DNA of 64,000 nucleotides from Streptomyces hygroscopicus subsp. hygroscopicus. GTDB lineage: Bacteria > Actinomycetota > Actinomycetes > Streptomycetales > Streptomycetaceae. The notes under the pieces were generated by a model. The model searched no databases and was not told the DNA's origin. It saw only the letters and a program-made list of their open reading frames with translations. Positions 26,667 to 35,207 of the stretch are shown here, piece after piece. The translations under genes were made by a program, and so were the position numbers. Position 1 is the stretch's first letter, and each line of letters starts with the position of its first letter. The DNA lies in the NCBI RefSeq assembly GCF_030269125.1, contig NZ_BSSM01000027.1, forward strand, positions 1 through 64,000. Direction: 5' to 3'.

Positions 26667-26792
26667 AGGGCCCTCACGTTACCGCGAACGGGGGACACCG
26701 GTGCGCGCCGCCGGGGCTCCGACGCGGGATGGAGATCGTATCGGCCTACTGTGCTCACGGATCCCACGTACGGCCTCGTCCGGAGGTGTCCC

Positions 26793-28301
26793 TTGGCCAG
26801 CCCGCCCCGGTCCCCGGCGCGACCCCAGCGCCGCCCGCAGCCGCCCCGCCGGCTGCCGCCCCCGCCCGAGCGGCCGGTGCGCGCCCCGCGCCGACGGCGA
26901 CGGCCGCGCTGGGCCGTGCGGGCGATGACCACGCTGTCGGTGGTGGTGCTGGCCTCCGCCGGCATCGGGCACGCGGTGGTCACCAGCCTGGACGCCGGCA
27001 TCAGCCGGGTCGACGCCTTCAAGGACATGAAGGACCGGCCGCAGGCGGGCCACGGCATGAACATCCTGCTGGTCGGCACCGACGGCCGGGACAAGATCAC
27101 CGAGCGGCAGCGGCGCGCCTTCCACCTGGGCGGACAGCCCTGTCACTGCACCGACACGATGATGATCGTGCACATCTCGGAGGACCGGGAGCGGGCCACG
27201 GTGGTGAGCCTGCCGCGCGACTCCTTCGCCGAGGTCCCCGCGCACCGGGACCGCACCACCGGCCGGCAGCTCGGCCCGCACCCGCTCAAACTGAACGCGG
27301 CGTACGCCGAGGGCGGGCCCCAGCTGACCGTGCGCACGGTCGAGAACATGACCCGGGTGAAGATCGACCACTATCTGGAGATCGACTTCACCAGCTTCAT
27401 GAGGACCGTGGACGTCCTCGGCGGGGTGCGGATCTGTACGGCGACGCCGCTGAAGGACAGCTACAGCGGGCTCGACCTGGCGCCCGGCACGCACCTCATG
27501 CAGGGCGGCCAGGCGCTCCAGTACGTGCGTTCACGGCACCTCGACGGCGCCAGCGACCTGGGCCGGATGAAGCGGCAGCAGCGGTTCCTGGCCGCGCTGA
27601 TCGAGAAGGCGACGTCGTCCGGGGTGCTGCTGAACCCGATGCGCTTCCGCGACGTGACCCGGGCGGTGCTCGGCTCGGTCCGCGCCGACGTGGGCTTCGG
27701 CACCGACGAACTGCTCGACCTCGGCCGTGCGATGCGGAACTTCTCGCCCTCGTCCTCGGAGTTCACGACCGTCCCGATCGGACGGATGGACTACCCGGTC
27801 AAGGGCATCGGCTCGACCCTGAAGTGGGACCCGGCCCGCTCGGCCCAGCTGTTCCAGGCGCTGCGCAACGACAAGCCGCTCACCGCGGGCCGCCCGCACC
27901 CCGCCGCCCCCGCCGCGACGCCCGTCGACACGGACCCGCGCGGCATCCGGGTCCAGGTGGCGAACGGCACCACCACGACCGGGCTGGCCAAGCGGATCGA
28001 CACCGAGCTGGCGGCGACCGGCTTCGCCACCACCCATGAGCCGGTGACCGCGCCCGCCCGGCTGCCGGCCACCGTGATCGCGTACGACCCCCGCTGGGAC
28101 CGCTCCGCCCGCGCCCTGGCCGCGGCCCTGCCGGGCAGTGAGCTGCGCGCGGTGCCGGGGCAGGGACCGCTGCTGAAGGTGACCGCGGGAACCGGCTTCC
28201 GGGGCGTGCGCGCGGTGCGCTTCGAGGACCCGGGGCACCCCGCCGAGGGTGCCGACGCCGTGGTGCGGGGCAACGAGGTGGTGTGCTCGGGGGACGCGTG
28301 A
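26793..28301 (+). CDS. LCP family protein 4 with LytR_C-like C-terminus
   Basis: A 502-aa protein starting at TTG (26793), chosen because GGAGG lies 6 nt upstream; the frame is open much further back but overlaps the divergent glycosyltransferase. A Pro/Arg-rich cytosolic segment (~45 residues) precedes one transmembrane helix. LCP motifs are NILLVGTDGRDKITERQRRA, TDTMMIVHISEDRERATVVS and LPRDSFAEVP, with a CHC motif just before the second that is absent from the paralogues. The C-terminal region (RGIRVQVANGTTTTGLAKRI) is LytR_C-like. The LCP domain is of the type also seen in LCP 5. Confidence 0.9.
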   Translation: MASPPRSPARPQRRPQPPRRLPPPPERPVRAPRRRRRPRWAVRAMTTLSVVVLASAGIGHAVVTSLDAGISRVDAFKDMKDRPQAGHGMNILLVGTDGRDKITERQRRAFHLGGQPCHCTDTMMIVHISEDRERATVVSLPRDSFAEVPAHRDRTTGRQLGPHPLKLNAAYAEGGPQLTVRTVENMTRVKIDHYLEIDFTSFMRTVDVLGGVRICTATPLKDSYSGLDLAPGTHLMQGGQALQYVRSRHLDGASDLGRMKRQQRFLAALIEKATSSGVLLNPMRFRDVTRAVLGSVRADVGFGTDELLDLGRAMRNFSPSSSEFTTVPIGRMDYPVKGIGSTLKWDPARSAQLFQALRNDKPLTAGRPHPAAPAATPVDTDPRGIRVQVANGTTTTGLAKRIDTELAATGFATTHEPVTAPARLPATVIAYDPRWDRSARALAAALPGSELRAVPGQGPLLKVTAGTGFRGVRAVRFEDPGHPAEGADAVVRGNEVVCSGDA

Positions 28302-28345
28302 GCGCCCGCTCCCGGCCCCTCTCCCCTGGGCGGTCCCGCGGCCCC

Positions 28346-28903
28346 TCAGTCCTGGAAGCCCTCCGCCATCCGCTGCTCGCGCAGCTCGCGGATGGCGCGG
28401 CGGCGGGCCAGCCGGTGGGTGCGGCGGATCTGCGCCTCCTGGTAGCGGCGGCGGTCGCGGTCGGTCTCGGGTATCACCGGGGGCACCTGGCGCGGCTTGC
28501 CGTCGGCGTCCACGGCCGCGAAGACCAGATAGGCCGAGCCGACCTGGGTGGGCGGGTTCGACTCGTTCCACCGCTCGGCGAGGACGCGTACGCCGACCTC
28601 CATGGAGGTCCGGCCGGTCCAGTTGACCTGCGCCTTCACATGGACCAGGTCGCCGACGCGGACCGGTTCCAGGAAGGCCATCTCGTCCATGGACGCGGTG
28701 ACGGCGGGGCCGCCGGAGTGCCGGCCGGCCACGGCGCCCGCCGCGTCGTCCACCAGCTTCATGATCACCCCGCCGTGCACCGTACCCAGCAGGTTGGTGT
28801 CGTTGTGGGTCATGATGTGGCTGAGCGTCGTGCGCGAGGCGGACGTGGGCTTGCCCGGAATATCCGGCTCCGCTGCTTCCGAGTCCGTGGCCTGGTCTGT
28901 CAT
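28346..28903 (-). CDS. Acyl-CoA thioesterase, hotdog fold
   Basis: A 185-aa single-hotdog thioesterase of the BFIT/ACOT group, hydrolysing acyl-CoA to free acid and CoA. The signature THNDTNLLGTVHGGVIMKLV includes the catalytic Asn/Asp and HGG helix start, followed by DDAAGAVAGRHSGGPAVTAS and RVGDLVHVKAQVNWTGRTSM. A highly basic C-terminal tail of ~45 residues (RRTHRLARRRAIRELREQRM) follows. The ATG at 28903 gives the usual MTDQ start; a longer frame upstream runs into the divergent LCP 5 gene. Chain-length preference is unknown. Confidence 0.9.
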   Translation of the reverse strand: MTDQATDSEAAEPDIPGKPTSASRTTLSHIMTHNDTNLLGTVHGGVIMKLVDDAAGAVAGRHSGGPAVTASMDEMAFLEPVRVGDLVHVKAQVNWTGRTSMEVGVRVLAERWNESNPPTQVGSAYLVFAAVDADGKPRQVPPVIPETDRDRRRYQEAQIRRTHRLARRRAIRELREQRMAEGFQD

Positions 28904-29022
28904 GGGCCCTACCCTATGCCGAAGTGACATAGGCGGAATTTGTGTCAGCTTCGCAACAGCGGCGCCCTTATTTTCCGACAGGCCTTGTAAGCCATACGGC
29001 GGAGCCCTGCACACTGGTCCGC

Positions 29023-30273
29023 ATGAATGACTGGCCCGAGGCATGGTCCGACGAGAACCGCGGCCCCCGTTACGGACGCGGCAGTGACGGCGCGCCCGAA
29101 GGCGCCCGCGCGATGCGCCAGGTGCGGCGCGGCCCGGCGGCACCGCAGTACGGGGCCGGCGTTCCGCGGCAGCCGTCGTACGCGGACGGCGGCTACGACG
29201 ACGCGTACGACAGCGGCTACAACACCGGCCAGGTCTACGGCAGCCCCGGCGGCCCCGGCTCCGGCGGCGCACCGGGTCCCGACCCGCGACCCCGGCCGAA
29301 CTGGGGGCGGCGGATCAAGTGGACGGCGCTCACGCTGGTGACCGTGCTGATCGTCACCTCGGTCGCGACCTACTTCTGGGCCGACTCCAAGCTGCGCCGC
29401 GAGGTCGACCTGTCCAAGGTGATCGACCGGCCGCAGTCGGGGTCGGGCACGAACTACCTGATCGTCGGCTCGGACAGCCGTGAGGGCATGTCCAAGGCGG
29501 ACGAGAAGAAGCTGCACACCGGCGCCGCCGAGGGCAAGCGCACGGACTCGATGATGATCCTGCACGTCGGGGACAACGGCGACACGCTGATCTCCCTGCC
29601 GCGCGACTCGGACGTGGAGATCCCGTCGTACCAGGGCTCGACGTCGGGGAAGGTCTACCCGGCCACGGGCAGACGCGAGAAGCTGAACGCGGCGTACGCC
29701 GAGGACGGCCCGACGCTGCTGGTCCGCACGATCGAGTACAACACCGGGTTGCACATCGACCACTACGTGGAGATCGGCTTCCAGGGCTTCGCGAACATCG
29801 TGGACGCGGTCGGCGGGGTGCAGATCGACATCGACAAGGGCTTCAAGGACAAGTGGTCCGGCGCCGACTTCCAGGCCGGCAAGCAGACCCTGAACGGCCA
29901 GCAGGCGCTCGCCTTCGTCCGCACCCGGCACGCGTTCGCCGCGTCCGACCTCCAGCGGACCAAGAACCAGCAGAAGTTCCTCGCGGCCCTGGCCCACGAG
30001 GTGGCGACCCCCTCGACCGTCCTCAACCCGTTCAGGTTCTACCCGACCATGGGGGCGGGCCTGGACTCGCTGATCGTGGACAAGGACATGTCCCTGTGGA
30101 ACCTGGCCTCGATGTTCTGGGCCATGAAGGGCGTCAACGGCGGCGACGGCACCTCCATGAACATGCCGATCTCCGGCTCCACCGGCGGCAACCTCGTCTG
30201 GGACAAGGCGAAGGTCAAGACCCTGGTGAACGAGCTGAACAACGACCAGAAGGTGACGGTCTCCGGCAACTAG
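29023..30273 (+). CDS. LCP family protein 5
   Basis: A 416-aa LCP protein starting MNDWPEAWSDENRGPRYGRG. The cytosolic N-terminal ~95 residues are Gly/Tyr/Pro-rich and disordered, followed by a transmembrane helix (~102-122). The LCP domain contains NYLIVGSDSREGMSKADEKK, TDSMMILHVGDNGDTLISLP and RDSDVEIPSYQG, then KLNAAYAEDGPTLLVRTIEY. There is no LytR_C domain. It is divergent from the thioesterase across 119 nt. It resembles LCP 4 more than LCP 1-3, as judged by the KLNAAYAE block shared by the two. Confidence 0.92.
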   Translation: MNDWPEAWSDENRGPRYGRGSDGAPEGARAMRQVRRGPAAPQYGAGVPRQPSYADGGYDDAYDSGYNTGQVYGSPGGPGSGGAPGPDPRPRPNWGRRIKWTALTLVTVLIVTSVATYFWADSKLRREVDLSKVIDRPQSGSGTNYLIVGSDSREGMSKADEKKLHTGAAEGKRTDSMMILHVGDNGDTLISLPRDSDVEIPSYQGSTSGKVYPATGRREKLNAAYAEDGPTLLVRTIEYNTGLHIDHYVEIGFQGFANIVDAVGGVQIDIDKGFKDKWSGADFQAGKQTLNGQQALAFVRTRHAFAASDLQRTKNQQKFLAALAHEVATPSTVLNPFRFYPTMGAGLDSLIVDKDMSLWNLASMFWAMKGVNGGDGTSMNMPISGSTGGNLVWDKAKVKTLVNELNNDQKVTVSGN

Positions 30274-30840
30274 CCGGGACGACGGCGGGACAGGGGCGGC
30301 CGGGCCGTCGCAGCGGCGGGCAGCGCCGCACGCGGCGGGACCGGCCGCCCTTCGCCGTCCGCCGCGGGACCGGCGCACGGCCGGTCGTACGCCGCTGGAC
30401 GCGTACGGTACCCGCGTCCCGCGCACCGAGGACCAGCCCGACGGCTCCGGCCTCGCCCGCCGCGCGGGGCCGCCGACGCGACTGATCGCGAAGTCGGCCG
30501 GGACGGCGTCGAACTCACCGTCAGCGGCAGGGAGGACCGGGCGGTACGGCGATCTCGGCGGCCACGCCGTGCCGGCGGCCCCGGCCACATGTCCGGGGCG
30601 GCGTCCACGGCCCGGACGCGCGCTCCCCGTCCCCGTGCCGCGCGGGCGGCGGAACCCGTACCGGTACCGGCGTCCGGCACCCGGGCCCCGGCGGTGACGC
30701 GGGCCGCATCCGGCAGCCGCGGCACCGGGCGCGGCCGCCCGAAGCCCGCCCCGCCCCCCGTGGCCCGCTCGGCGGCGCCGGGGCCGCGGTCCGCCCGGAC
30801 GCGATCACGTGCCCCGGGCCGCCCCCGCCCGGCGCGAGAT
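30274..30840. other. Gene-free G+C-rich stretch
   Basis: About 570 bases between the LCP 5 stop and the terminator of the copper-protein gene. Open frames on both strands are Arg/Pro/Gly/Ala strings without conserved features. No promoter, repeat or RNA was recognised. Confidence 0.4.
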
Positions 30841-30867
30841 CGAGGGCACCCGGCAGGGGTGCCCTCG
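30841..30867 (-). terminator. Terminator of the Cys/Met-rich protein gene
   Basis: CGAGGGCACC (30841-30850) pairs perfectly with GGTGCCCTCG (30858-30867) across a seven-base loop, 22 nt beyond the stop codon of the leftward gene. Confidence 0.75.
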
Positions 30868-30888
30868 GGTGACGCGGAGGCGTCCGGA

Positions 30889-31254
30889 CTAGGCGCGGAC
30901 GCCCGCCATCGCGCGGCACATCTCGGCGCAGCGGCGACACGCCTCCGCGCAGCGCATCAGCTGCGGGTCGTCGGGCATCGACATACACGCCTCGGCGGCC
31001 ATGTCGCACGCCTTGGCGCACATCGCGCACATCTCGCCCGACATGGGCGAGCGGCGCATCATCATGTCGGCGCACATCCGGGTCGTCTCGGAGCAGTCCA
31101 TCAGCGCGCGCATGACCTGCATCTGCGCCTGTCCGCCCTGCTGCATGCAGGAGCTCATGGTCTCCTCGCAGACGCTGTGGCAGTGCATGCACGCCTCGAT
31201 GCAGTCCTGCATCTGCTTGGTCATGGCGGGCATCGTGGTACCGGGCTGGGCCAT
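30889..31254 (-). CDS. Four-helix-bundle copper-binding (Csp-like) protein
   Basis: A 121-aa protein with 15 Cys and 23 Met by my count. Cysteines recur in CxxxC and CxxC spacing (CIEACMHCHSVC, CAMCAKACDMAAEAC, CAEACRRCAEMC), as in the copper storage protein Csp family, where four helices pack Cys residues into a tube that binds many Cu(I) ions. No signal peptide is visible, so it is probably cytosolic (Csp3-like). The ATG at 31254 is directly preceded by AGGAGGAG. It likely buffers or stores copper; the family is sometimes annotated only as DUF326. Confidence 0.87.
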   Translation of the reverse strand: MAQPGTTMPAMTKQMQDCIEACMHCHSVCEETMSSCMQQGGQAQMQVMRALMDCSETTRMCADMMMRRSPMSGEMCAMCAKACDMAAEACMSMPDDPQLMRCAEACRRCAEMCRAMAGVRA

Positions 31255-31363
31255 GGCTCCTCCTCGGAGCGGGGGACCCGGATCGGGTCCGTGTGCCTCC
31301 GTCCTACGTCGCCTCGCCCGGCCCCGCATGTGACCGACCGGTCGTAAGGGCCGCCCGCACGCA

Positions 31364-31391
31364 CGGAAGGCGCCCCGCAGGACGCCTTCCG
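31364..31391 (-). terminator. Terminator of the acyl-CoA dehydrogenase gene
   Basis: CGGAAGGCG (31364-31372) pairs with CGCCTTCCG (31383-31391) over a ten-base loop, 14 nt past the acyl-CoA dehydrogenase stop. Confidence 0.7.
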
Positions 31392-31405
31392 GTACCGCCC
31401 GAGGT

Positions 31406-32563
31406 CTACGGCAGGTTGCGCGCCATGACGATGCGCTGAACCTGGTTCGTGCCCTCGTAAATCTGGGTGATCTTGGCGTCGCGCATCATGCGCTCGACCG
31501 GGTAGTCGCGGGTGTAGCCGTAGCCGCCGAGGAGCTGGACGGCGTCGGTGGTGACCTCCATGGCGACGTCCGAGGCGAAGCACTTGGCGGCGGCGCCCAG
31601 GTAGGTGAGGTCCGAGTCGCCGCGCTCGGAGGCGGCGGCGGCCTGGTAGGTCAGGGCGCGGGCGGCGGAGATCTTCATCGACATGTCCGCGAGCATGAAC
31701 TGGATGCCCTGGAAGTCGGCGATCGCCTTGCCGAACTGCTTGCGCTCCTGGACGTAGCCCTTGGCGTAGTCCAGGGCGCCCTGCGCGACACCGAGCGCCT
31801 GGGCGGCGATGGTGATGCGGGTGTGGTCCAGGGTCTTCATGGCGGTCATGAAGCCCGTGCCCTCCTCGCCGATCATGCGGTCGGCGGGGATGCGGACGTT
31901 GTCGAAGTAGACCTCGCGGGTCGGGGAGCCCTTGATGCCGAGCTTCTTCTCGGGGGCGCCGAAGGAGACGCCCTCGTCCGACTTCTCGACCACGAAGGCG
32001 GAGATGCCCTTGGAGCGCTTGGCCGGGTCGGTGACCGCCATGACCGTGTAGTACTCGGAGACGCCCGCGTTGGTGATCCAGCGCTTGACGCCGTTGAGGA
32101 CCCAGTGGTCGCCGTCGCGGACCGCCTTGGTCTTCATGCCGGCCGCGTCCGAGCCCGCGTCCGGCTCGGAGAGGCAGTACGAGAACATCGCGTCGCCCTT
32201 GGCCAGCGGGCCCAGGTACTTCTTCTTCAGCTCCTCGGAGCCGGAGAGGATCACCGGGAGCGAGCCCAGCTTGTTCACCGCGGGGATCAGGGAGGAGGAC
32301 ACGCAGGCGCGGGCCACCTCCTCGATCACGATGACCGTGGCGAGCGCGTCGGCGCCGGCGCCGCCGTACTCCTCGGGGACGTGCACGGCGTGCATGTCGT
32401 TGGCCACCAGGGCGTCGAGCGCCTCCTGCGGGAAGCGGGCCTCCTCGTCCACCGCGGCGGCGTACGGCGCGATCTTCGCCTCGACCAGGGAGCGGACGGC
32501 GTCGCGGAGCATGTCGTGCTCCTCGGACGGGCGGTACAGGTCGAAGTCAGCCGATCCGGCCAA
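31406..32563 (-). CDS. Acyl-CoA dehydrogenase
   Basis: A 385-aa FAD enzyme that introduces the alpha-beta double bond into acyl-CoA. Motifs: SYCLSEPDAGSDAAGMKTKA (FAD/substrate loop), KRWITNAGVSEYYTVMAVTD, RKQFGKAIADFQGIQFMLAD, LLGGYGYTRDYPVERMMRDA, and the catalytic Glu in KITQIYEGTNQVQRIVMARN. Length and motifs are standard for short/branched-chain enzymes. The start is a TTG at 32563, with GAGAG upstream. The substrate (short-chain, branched-chain or medium-chain) is not decided. The upstream intergenic region contains two small palindromes (GTGA-N4-TCAC at 32594-32605; GTTA-AG-TAAC at 32629-32638) that could be operators. Confidence 0.92.
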   Translation of the reverse strand: MAGSADFDLYRPSEEHDMLRDAVRSLVEAKIAPYAAAVDEEARFPQEALDALVANDMHAVHVPEEYGGAGADALATVIVIEEVARACVSSSLIPAVNKLGSLPVILSGSEELKKKYLGPLAKGDAMFSYCLSEPDAGSDAAGMKTKAVRDGDHWVLNGVKRWITNAGVSEYYTVMAVTDPAKRSKGISAFVVEKSDEGVSFGAPEKKLGIKGSPTREVYFDNVRIPADRMIGEEGTGFMTAMKTLDHTRITIAAQALGVAQGALDYAKGYVQERKQFGKAIADFQGIQFMLADMSMKISAARALTYQAAAASERGDSDLTYLGAAAKCFASDVAMEVTTDAVQLLGGYGYTRDYPVERMMRDAKITQIYEGTNQVQRIVMARNLP

Positions 32564-32762
32564 GGTCTCTCACGCTCCAAAGACGCAGTGATAGTGACGC
32601 ATCACGGACATTACAAACGCTAATTACCGTTAAGTAACTCAAATTTTAGGCCCCTCGCCCCACCGCGCCTACGTGAGGTTGGCGACAGCGGGAAAGTTGC
32701 CCCCCGACCGGCCCGGCTATGCTCGGGCCCGCACGAGAGAATCCCCGAGCTGGAGCGCGTCC

Positions 32763-34106
32763 ATGAGCCTGAAGATCACCGTGATCGGCACCGGGTATCT
32801 CGGCGCCACCCACGCCGCGGCCATGGCCGAGCTGGGGTTCGAGGTGCTGGGCCTGGATGTCGTACCCGAGAAGATCGCCATGCTGGAGCGTGCCGAGGCC
32901 CCCATGTACGAGCCGGGGCTCGAAGAGCTGCTGCGCCGGCACGTGGCCGGGTTCGAGGGTTCCACCGGGCGGCTCAGGTTCACCACCGACTGGGCCGAGG
33001 TCGGCGCCTTCGGCGATGTGCACTTCGTCTGCGTGAACACCCCGCAGAAGCACGGCGAGTACGCCTGCGACATGTCGTACGTCGACTCCGCGATCGCCTC
33101 CCTCGCTCCCCATCTGCATGGTCCGGCCCTGGTGGTCGGCAAGTCCACGGTGCCGGTGGGCTCGGCCGACCGGCTGGCGGCCTATCTCGCCGAGCACGCC
33201 CCGGCGGGCGGCGACGCCGAGCTGGCCTGGAACCCGGAGTTCCTGCGCGAGGGCTTCGCCGTCGAGGACACCCTGCACCCGGACCGGATCGTGGCCGGTG
33301 TGCGCAGCGAGCGGGCCGAGAAGCTGCTGCGCGAGGTGTACGCGACGCCGATGGCGGAGGGCGCCCCCCTCATCGTCACCGACTTCCCCACCGCGGAACT
33401 GGTGAAGACCGCCGCGAACTCCTTCCTCGCCACCAAGATCTCCTTCATCAACGCGATGGCGGAGGTCTGCGAGGCGGGCGGCGGCGACGTGGCCAAGCTG
33501 GCGGAGGCGATCGGGCACGACGACCGGATCGGGCGCAAGTTCCTGCGCGCCGGGATCGGCTTCGGCGGCGGCTGTCTGCCCAAGGACATCCGGGCGTTCA
33601 TGGCCCGCGCCGGCGAGCTGGGCGCGGACCAGGCGCTGACCTTCCTGCGCGAGATCGACTCCATCAACATGCGCCGGCGCGGCCAGATGGTGGAGATGGC
33701 CCGCGAGGCGCTGGGCGGCGGCTCCTTCCTCGGCAAGCGGGTGGCGGTGCTCGGCGCCACCTTCAAGCCCGACTCGGACGACGTCCGCGACTCGCCCGCG
33801 CTGAACGTGGCGGGCCAGATACACCTCCAGGGCGGCCAGGTCACGGTGTACGACCCGAAGGGCATGGACAACGCCCGCAAGGTCTTCCCGACGCTGGGCT
33901 ACGCCGACTCGGCCCTCGACGCGGTGCGCGGCGCGGACGTCGTGCTGCACCTGACCGAGTGGGGCGAGTTCCGCGAGCTGGACCCGGCGGAGCTGGGCGC
34001 GGTGGCGGCGGCCCGGGTGATCCTGGACGGGCGCAACGCCCTCGACCCGGAGCTGTGGCGGCGGGCCGGATGGACGTACCGGGCGATGGGGCGTCCGACC
34101 GCGTAG
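32763..34106 (+). CDS. UDP-glucose 6-dehydrogenase
   Basis: A 447-aa NAD-dependent dehydrogenase that oxidises UDP-glucose to UDP-glucuronate, a building block for wall or capsule glycans. MSLKITVIGTGYLGATHA is the Rossmann start, KSTVPVGSADRL and NPEFLREGFAVEDTLHPDRI are family motifs, and GIGFGGGCLPKDIRAF contains the catalytic Cys271. AVLGATFKPDSDDVRDSPAL begins the C-terminal domain. The ATG at 32763 starts at the conserved motif; a longer frame upstream has no support. UDP-mannuronate or related dehydrogenases share these motifs, but the SDDVRDSP block is usual for UDP-glucose enzymes. It diverges from the acyl-CoA dehydrogenase gene. Confidence 0.9.
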   Translation: MSLKITVIGTGYLGATHAAAMAELGFEVLGLDVVPEKIAMLERAEAPMYEPGLEELLRRHVAGFEGSTGRLRFTTDWAEVGAFGDVHFVCVNTPQKHGEYACDMSYVDSAIASLAPHLHGPALVVGKSTVPVGSADRLAAYLAEHAPAGGDAELAWNPEFLREGFAVEDTLHPDRIVAGVRSERAEKLLREVYATPMAEGAPLIVTDFPTAELVKTAANSFLATKISFINAMAEVCEAGGGDVAKLAEAIGHDDRIGRKFLRAGIGFGGGCLPKDIRAFMARAGELGADQALTFLREIDSINMRRRGQMVEMAREALGGGSFLGKRVAVLGATFKPDSDDVRDSPALNVAGQIHLQGGQVTVYDPKGMDNARKVFPTLGYADSALDAVRGADVVLHLTEWGEFRELDPAELGAVAAARVILDGRNALDPELWRRAGWTYRAMGRPTA

Positions 34107-34131
34107 GACACGCACACGCACTGTCCGGCGC

Positions 34132-34178
34132 GACGGCGCTGGTTCGGCCGAGGCTCAGTCGGCCGAACCGGCGCCGTC
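34132..34178. terminator. Twenty-base-pair bidirectional terminator
   Basis: Bases 34132-34151 pair with 34159-34178 (one G-T wobble) over a seven-base loop. The hairpin separates the convergent UDP-glucose dehydrogenase and CGNR genes. Confidence 0.85.
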
Positions 34179-34228
34179 CCGCATTCTGCCCCAGCTCCCT
34201 GTGTCCGAGGGCCCCAACCCGGCGCGCC

Positions 34229-34735
34229 TTACGCTCCCTTGGCCCGGTACCGGCGCATCTTCTCGCGGGCCCCGCACACCCGCATCGAGCACCAGCGGCC
34301 GCGCCCCGCCGGGCTGCGGTCGTAGTACGCCCAGTGGCACGTCGCGGCCTCGCACGCCTTCAGCCGGCTCCAGGTGCCGGCCACCAGCGCCTCGGCGACG
34401 GCGGCGGCGACCCGGGACAGCAGCGGCCCGTCCGCGGCCGGGGCGAGGGTCGCCGAGCCGTCCCGCTCGTCCACGGCGACGTAGAGCGGCGCGCGGGCCA
34501 GCAGCTCGCCCAGCGGGGTGACCGCCCGGTGCGGCGGGTGCCCGGCGTGGGCCAGCAGCACGGCGCGCAGCGACTCCCGCAGCTCCCGCGCCCGGGTGAG
34601 GTCCTCCTCGGCTATCCCGAAGCGCTCGCGGCCCTCCGCCGTGTCCAGCGAGTCGGCGCCGTCCGCGAGGTCCACGGTGTTGACCAGGGACTCGACCAGG
34701 GCGAGGCCCCCGGGCGCGGCCGATCTCTCACTCAT
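34229..34735 (-). CDS. CGNR zinc-finger / ABATE domain protein
   Basis: A 168-aa putative transcription factor. The N-terminal part (LALVESLVNTVDLADGADSL) is the ABATE domain, thought to bind a small ligand, and the C-terminal part has the zinc finger RLKACEAATCHWAYYDRSPA, then GRWCSMRVCGAREKMRRYR. The usual CGNR motif is CGAR here, a conservative change. The ATG at 34735 is used. It is divergent from the two VOC genes across 83 nt, so it may regulate them; this is inference from position. Confidence 0.87.
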   Translation of the reverse strand: MSERSAAPGGLALVESLVNTVDLADGADSLDTAEGRERFGIAEEDLTRARELRESLRAVLLAHAGHPPHRAVTPLGELLARAPLYVAVDERDGSATLAPAADGPLLSRVAAAVAEALVAGTWSRLKACEAATCHWAYYDRSPAGRGRWCSMRVCGAREKMRRYRAKGA

Positions 34736-34818
34736 GGTTGCGACGTTACCTCTTGTCCGGGAGTATGAGGTCACCGTTACCGGTTACCCGCCCTTACGGG
34801 TAACAGAAGGAGGTCGTC

Positions 34819-35187
34819 ATGGCTCTCGCCAAGCTCGGTGTGGTGGTCCTGGACTGTCCCGACCCCGGCGCGCTGGCCGGCTTCTACGCCGGACTTCTCG
34901 GGGGCACGGTGGAGGTCGACGAGGGCGGCGACTGGGTGGAGCTGAAGGTGCCCGGCGGGCAGGCACTGGCCTTCCAGCGGGCCGAGGGGCACACCCCGCC
35001 GCAGTGGCCGCGCGCCGACGGCAACGGCCAGCAGTTCCACCTGGACCTGACCGTGCCGGACCTGGACGCGGCCCAGCAGGAGGTGCTCGGGCTGGGGGCG
35101 ACGCTCTTGGACGCCGGGGAACCCGGCCGCTCCTGGCGGGTGTACGCCGACCCGGCCGGGCACCCGTTCTGCCTCTGCGCCTGCTGA
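34819..35187 (+). CDS. VOC family (glyoxalase-like) protein 1
   Basis: A 122-aa single vicinal-oxygen-chelate domain: LGVVVLDCPDPGALAGFYAG, WVELKVPGGQALAFQRAEGH, TPPQWPRADGNGQQFHLDLT, VYADPAGHPFCLCAC. Such proteins act as dioxygenases, isomerases, fosfomycin/bleomycin-type resistance proteins or binding proteins. The substrate is unknown. AGGAGG lies 7 nt before the ATG. A paralogue follows 20 nt downstream, and the two share the HTPPQWPRAD block, so they arose by duplication and may form a heterodimer. Confidence 0.87.
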   Translation: MALAKLGVVVLDCPDPGALAGFYAGLLGGTVEVDEGGDWVELKVPGGQALAFQRAEGHTPPQWPRADGNGQQFHLDLTVPDLDAAQQEVLGLGATLLDAGEPGRSWRVYADPAGHPFCLCAC

Positions 35188-35207
35188 ACCGATCCCGAGG
35201 AGGACAC

